DNA from: Orychophragmus violaceus | Taxonomy: Eukaryota > Streptophyta > Magnoliopsida > Brassicales > Brassicaceae | DNA: 64,000 bases | Direction of reading: 5' to 3' | Assembly (NCBI GenBank): GCA_030180135.1 | Contig: CM058239.1 | Location: forward strand, 40,895,789 to 40,959,788 | Shown: in pieces, positions 59,379-64,000 of the stretch | How positions within the stretch are numbered: the first letter of the stretch is position 1 | Layout: the number at the start of each line of letters is the position of its first letter | Program-made: the position numbers and the translations under genes | Notes under the pieces: model-generated | What the model was told of the DNA's origin: nothing | Databases searched by the model: none | What the model saw: only the letters and a program-made list of their open reading frames with translations

Positions 59379-60256
59379 TTATAAATAAAAAAGTTCAACT
59401 CTAAAATGGTGTGACAATGAGATTACATCAAATTTGGTGTTCAAAAAAAAGGATTTACATCATTTTGTTATTGGAAATGAAGTGGGTTTTTTTTTTGTCA
59501 ACGAGATTACATCAAAAATGTTATGGGGTTAAACTTTACAAATAAAAAAATTTTACTCTAAAATGTTATGAAAATGAGATTACACCAAATTTGATGGAAA
59601 ATTGATTTACATCATTTAGGTATTGGAAATGAAGTGAAGTTGAACTTTATAAATAAAAAATTATACTCTAAAATGGTATGAAAACGAGATTACTCCAAAT
59701 TTGGTGGAAAATAGATTTACTTCATTTTGGTATTGGAAATGAAGTAGATTTGAACTTTATAAAAAAAATCCCTAAAATAGTGTGAAAATGAGATTACATC
59801 AAATTTGGTGAAAAAATGAATTTACATCATTTTGGTATTAAAAATGAAGTGGGGTTAAATTGTATAAATAAAAAAGTTTTACTCTCCAATAGTATGAAAA
59901 TAAGATTACACCAAATTTGTGGAAAAATGGATTTACATAATTTTGGTATTGGAAATGAAATGGGCTGAACTTTATAAATAAATAAAAAAGTTTTACTCTA
60001 AATGGAATGAAAATAAGATTACACCAGATTTGGTGGAAATGAATTTACATCATTTTGGTATTGGAAATGAAGTGGGGTTGAACTTTATAAATAAAAAAGT
60101 TCTACTCTATAATAGTATGAAAATGAAATTACACCAAAATTGGTAGAAAAAAGGGATTTACATCATTTTGGTAATGTAAATGAAGTGAAAATGAGAAATT
60201 TGGTGGAAAAAATAGATTTATACCAATTTGGTGTTGGAAGTGAGGTGGGGTTGGAC
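59379..60256. repeat. 112-bp tandem array, about 8 units
   Basis: Each unit holds ACTTTATAAATAAAAAAGTT, then a CTCTAAAATGGTATGAAAAT stretch, GAGATTACACCAAATTTGGT, and GATTTACATCATTTTGGTAT before GGAAATGAAGTGG. The AAATGAAGTGG landmark recurs at about 59478, 59630, 59741, 59840, 59952, 60065 and 60178, mostly 110-113 bp apart. Units are diverged; the last is truncated. Non-coding. Confidence 0.85.
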
Positions 60257-61089
60257 GAAAAAAAATTTTTTGGTAAAACTAAGCTTTATGTTAAATCTTA
60301 ATCTCCAGCGACGGAGCAAAGGTTCAAGAAACAGAATACAAAAGCCAAAATAGCTGAATCAACCGCTGCAACAGACGTAAAATGGGAAATATAAACAAAA
60401 ATGATAAACACATACATAACAATAAAGCAGCTTGAGATGTAAACATTAACAATGCTTAATGAGATGCAGTTTTGGGAAAATGAGATCACACTTGGTGATA
60501 CATTACCCGAGCATACTTCAGCAACTAGTGCAAAGGAAGCAGCGAAAAATTTGGCTACTGAGATGACTAAGAATCTACTTGATGAGTCTGTAAACTATGA
60601 GGAAATCCTATGTCGCGAGAGAGGCTGAGAATGCAAAACTTTCCATAGGCGACAAACCGAATTTGATACTACTAATCGAAGATTGGTGATGGTAAAGACG
60701 TCTCCAAAATTCCGGAAAAGTGAACTTGCATCATGTGGTAACAACACCAACAGAGCAAAAGATTGCACAAACACAGAATATAAATATTGTTTAACAACCT
60801 CAAACTGAGGTAAAGCCTCATATTGAGGTAAACAAGCCTCATATTGAGATAAAAAGAACATCATAATGAGGTAAAGGAGCTTTATACTGAGGTAAATGAG
60901 CCTCATAAAAAGTTAATGATCGCTTAACAACACCGATTAACGGACAAACAACAGGACAAAAGACGCTTAATGAGATTTAGACCCGATGAAATATATGGTT
61001 GATTGACTTTTTAGAGCGATTTATGCTTAGACCATCGAAATTCCAAAACCCTGATCATTATATCGCGCAAGCATTTTAATTAGCAATCA
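60257..61089. other. Non-coding stretch with a short hairpin repeat
   Basis: No recognisable gene. Within 60797-60906 a CCTCATATTGAGGTAAA-type unit recurs about five times; each unit is a small inverted repeat (CCTCA / TGAGG). Minus-strand frames 60298-60489 and 60595-60906 have no domain. Confidence 0.5.
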
Positions 61090-61173
61090 TCTTCTTCTTC
61101 TTCTTCTTCTTCTTCTTCTTCTTCTTCTTCTTCCTTTGCTTCTTCTTCTTCTTCCTCTTCTTCCTCTTCTTCC

Positions 61174-61208
<35 letters not shown>

Positions 61209-61224
61209 TGCTTCTTCTTCTCCT

Positions 61225-61254
<30 letters not shown>
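61090..61254. repeat. (TTC)n-type microsatellite
   Basis: About 165 bp of TTC with TCC interruptions. The minus-strand Lys/Arg frame over it is not a gene. Confidence 0.95.
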
Positions 61255-61255
<1 letters not shown>

Positions 61256-61285
61256 AATTTGTATGGGCTTCCAACATAAAACCAA

Positions 61286-62393
61286 TTGGTAATGAGTACA
61301 TTTATAGAAAGTACATTCGGTGATTCGTCATCGGAGGAAAAAATTAGGTTTTATAAGAGATGGTTTGGAAAACGGGGTTTCGAAGAAGCTGTAATCTCGA
61401 GGTGGGGTCCACCTGACGGAATCCGTCATAGGGATTGCTATCAGAAAGTGACATCTTATAGGAAAAAAATCTCCACTTGGAAGAAAACTATGTTCACAAA
61501 TACGGAAAGACTTATTGAAGAGTTTAAAGTTAGATAAATCTTGCCACATCAGATGATAATACAACTTTGGAGGAATTAGAGGATCTTAGGCGTCAACTTT
61601 GTACTGCTTTCTGAGAAGAAGAGACTTTTTGGAGACAGAAAAGCCGGACTCTATTTCAAAGAGATGGTGACAAAAATACAAAATTTCACCACGCTCTCAC
61701 AAAAATAAGACGAGCTAGGAACCACATCATCTGCCTGAAGGACAGTCAAGGTAATTAGGTAGAAAGTCTTGCAGCGATTGAGCGATTTGCGATTGACTAC
61801 TTCAAGGACCTCTTCACGAGCTCAAATCCCTCAGACTTTACTGATTCACTCTGGTTTATTACAGAGAAAGTACCTTAACATGCTAACCACATCCTGGTTT
61901 CGTATCCCTCAGTTGAGGAGATGAAAGCGGCTCTATTTGATATTAACCCGGATAAAGCTCCAAGTCCATATGGCATAACTAGTCGGTTTTATGAAATATT
62001 TTGGCAAGTAACATGTCATGATTTGACGAAGCTGGTCAATGATTTCTTTTCGATAGGGAGATTTGATCCGAGGCTAAACCAGATAAATATTTGTCTAACT
62101 CCAAAGAAAGACCGTCCAAGAGCAATGACAGAATTTAGACCAATCAGCCTCTGCAACGTGAGCTACACGATCATTTTGAAGATCTTGTGCAAGAGATTGA
62201 AGAAATTTCTTCCAAAGCTAATCTCAGAGACACAATCGGCTTTTATGGCCAAACGTCTAATTACTGATAATATTCTGCTTGCGCAAGAGAATTTTCACGC
62301 CCTCCGGACAAATCGTACGTAGCCATAAAAACTGACATGAGTAAATCATATGACAGAGTAGAATGGGATTTCCTGCGAGCACTTGATATATCA
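61286..62393 (+). pseudogene. LINE (L1-type) reverse transcriptase fragment
   Basis: 61286-61540 resembles the endonuclease-RT linker of plant LINEs (GFEEAVISRWGPP). It is followed, after stops, by RDGDKNTKFHHAL at ~61650. The RT N-terminal part is open at 61921-62322: DINPDKAPSPYGITSRFYE, FDPRLNQINICLTPKK, TEFRPISLCNVSYTIILKIL and ETQSAFMAKRLITDNILLAQE, all RT blocks 0-2 of L1-clade elements. One frame change later DRVEWDFLRAL is read, and Athila-4 cuts in at 62394. The YADD catalytic block is therefore not in the window. The 5' end is lost. Confidence 0.85.
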
Positions 62394-63560
62394 TGGTTTT
62401 TACCGGTTTTAGACCATGATATAAGTATGTTTTAGAGTCTTTTGGTGTTTCTTTAGAGTCTTTTACAGGTATTATTAGATATATGCACGATTGGAGCGAA
62501 TTTGGTGATTATGGAGCTTTCTGGAGCATTTTGGAGTTTTGACCCGAGAGATAGAGTTCACTGTCCAAAATAGAGTATTGCATCAATCGACACACTATGT
62601 GCATCGATCGACACATGTGCGAGATGGGCTTATCTTCGGCGGTTTAATGAAGTTTGGATATTGCACTTTGGCCCAGAAGTTTCCAAGAATTACAAAGAAG
62701 CCTCAGCCGTGATTAGGCCTTTATAATTAGGTTTTTGGTGTTTAATTTTATATACGCTTTCATACTTTGAGAATAGAGATTTTAGAGCTTTTGGGGCTGA
62801 TCTAATCATGTACTGCTTCGTGCTTTTGGAGAAGATTTCGAACCCTTTTAATCTTTACTCTTTATTCATGCAATCTACTATTTCTATGATTTATGTTTCA
62901 TTATTCATGTCTGAGTAGATTCATAGTTAAGTTTAGGGATTCTCATTAAGGGTTTTATGACTTGCTAGATTTTTTTATTCAGTTAAGGATTCATATCATA
63001 TTTGTTCTTCAACCTGAATTATGCTTAACACTAGTTTTTAACCTGATCACTTAGAATCGAGACTTTAGGTTGTTAAATTGACACGAAAGTGTGATTTAGA
63101 ATCTGAACTATTTAGGTTGAGCAATTGAATTACTCGCAAAGAAATTTGGTTTAATTGAATTGTGAACATATCGAACTTGCACTTAAGGCTAGTTTAACCT
63201 GTTAGGAATTACAAAGAAATTTGGATTTCTGCTATTAGACTTAGAGAATTCTCGCAACGAAAGTTGGTTAATTCTATATCTGGGTTTGAGTTCTAGAACC
63301 GGACTTAATTTGATCCTGACTGATAATTTGTCTGCTTGTCTGATTTCCTGAGAACTCCCTAGACTTAGCGCTTTTAGTTGATTGCTTACAAACCACTCTT
63401 GCTACCTGATTTACTTTTCTGCTTGCTTTTTAAGTTTCTCATTACTTTCTCCTAGTTTAACTTGACCGTTCTAAATCTATCGTAAGGTCTATAGTCTCTG
63501 TGGGATTCGATACCCTATATACTACCGATCGTCTGTGCACTTGCAGTGTAGATCGTATCA
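62394..63560 (+). repeat. Athila-4 5' LTR
   Basis: 1167 bp, same family as the Athila-2/3 LTRs with clear divergence; ends CGTATCA. Confidence 0.85.
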
Positions 63561-63566
63561 AGTTTT

Positions 63567-63584
63567 TGGCGCCGTTGCCGGGGA
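63567..63584 (+). promoter_or_regulatory. Athila-4 primer binding site
   Basis: TGGCGCCGTTGCCGGGGA, six bases after the LTR, identical to Athila-2 and Athila-3. Confidence 0.8.
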
Positions 63585-63803
63585 CTCTTTTAAGTCTTCG
63601 ATAGATTTGAACTTAGGGTTTAGACTAGGATTTTTGTTTTTTTATTTTTGTTTACTAATTTCTTTGTTTTTCTCTGTCGCATGTCTGATATTCGCTTAGC
63701 ATCGATCGTTTCATTCTTTTGAATCGATTGTTGCAAGGCGACTAGAGTTGAATCGATCGTTGCATCCTAGCATCGATCGTTGCACTGCGATTACAAACGG
63801 TTT

Positions 63804-64000
63804 ATGCAGATGCGTGATACCAGAAGTAATCTGAACTCGAATCTCGTTAATCTCAGACTTGAGGAGCTTGCTAGGCTAGAGAGAACTAACAGAAAAAGTC
63901 AACGAGCAAGGATGGTGCAAGAACGCTTGATTCTAATACGTGATGCTCAAGGTACCCTAAGGGACCGACAAAACAATCCATATAATGCTGCTGGGCAAAG
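63804..64000 (+). CDS. Athila-4 Gag, N-terminus, runs off window
   Basis: Open from the ATG at 63804 (a second ATG two codons on) to the window end, 65 codons. It matches the Athila-1 Gag start: LRLEELARLERTNRKSQRAR vs LGLVELAKLERLNRKGQRTR, then LRDRQNNPYNAAGQ. It begins about 220 bases after the PBS, following two motif pairs. Whether the rest of gag-pol is intact cannot be seen; it is the only Athila copy here that could be autonomous. Confidence 0.8.
   Translation, partial: MQMRDTRSNLNSNLVNLRLEELARLERTNRKSQRARMVQERLILIRDAQGTLRDRQNNPYNAAGQ

Larger units (their letters stand above)
62394..64000 (+). mobile_element. Athila-4: Athila-like element, right end outside window
   Basis: The LTR 62394-63560 starts TGATATATCATGG and ends GATCGTATCA. 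The PBS TGGCGCCGTTGCCGGGGA is at 63567-63584, and a gag start follows at 63804. It is inserted in the LINE; the putative left TSD is GCACT (62389-62393), and its partner lies beyond the window. Motif pairs are at 62583/62604 (LTR) and at 63702/63724 and 63753/63773 (leader). Confidence 0.85.

Noticed and set aside
61076..61285. Minus-strand Lys-rich reading frame
   Set aside because: Pure product of the (TTC)n microsatellite.

Overview
This is plant nuclear DNA from repeat-rich, probably pericentromeric heterochromatin. The Athila-type, Tat-type and Copia retrotransposons, the CTAG-ended Helitrons and the plant-type XPD and WRAP53-like gene fragments point to a Brassicaceae species; this is inference from family resemblance, not from a search. 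I see no intact host gene. Nearly all coding signal belongs to transposable elements, most of them broken.

Layout. 1-650 is a fragment of a Tat-type LTR. 661-4400 is AT-rich with a diverged duplication and a Helitron-like end. 4491-9060 carries minus-strand pseudogene pieces of a WRAP53/TCAB1-like WD40 gene and an XPD/UVH6 helicase gene, the latter split by a 3-kb LTR element (5599-8563, TSD CAACA). 9180-9944 is a small Helitron.

10640-49375 is a nested insertion whose boundaries can be read from target-site duplications (TSDs). The outer element is a plus-strand Athila-like element (Athila-1, TSD ATGGT). Its 5' LTR was hit by a chromovirus-like solo LTR (11058-18223, TSD GGCTG), which was hit by Athila-2 (12181-17430, TSD CACTC). 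Its leader was hit by a minus-strand Tat-lineage element (19034-41669, TSD ATTTT), which was hit by Athila-3 (21417-26533, TSD TTAAG) and Copia-1 (29044-36425, TSD CTTTT). LTR differences counted by eye are few in the inner elements: Copia-1 1/637, Athila-3 3/1163, Athila-2 about 6/1226.

49381-64000: a SINE-like piece, an old plus-strand Copia (Copia-2, 50353-57316) carrying a solo LTR and a MITE, AT-rich DNA, a 112-bp tandem array, simple repeats, and a LINE fragment interrupted by Athila-4, which runs off the window.

How the parts relate. No element has a complete intact gag-pol set. Athila-2 and Athila-3 have no pol and Copia-1 has a broken pol, yet their LTR pairs are nearly identical, so they were probably mobilised in trans. 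Two signals stand out. The first is a paired 8-bp palindromic core spaced 20-22 bp, recurring about 27 times and only in the Athila-type elements. The second is an antisense, intron-containing gene with its own TATA box inside the Tat element.
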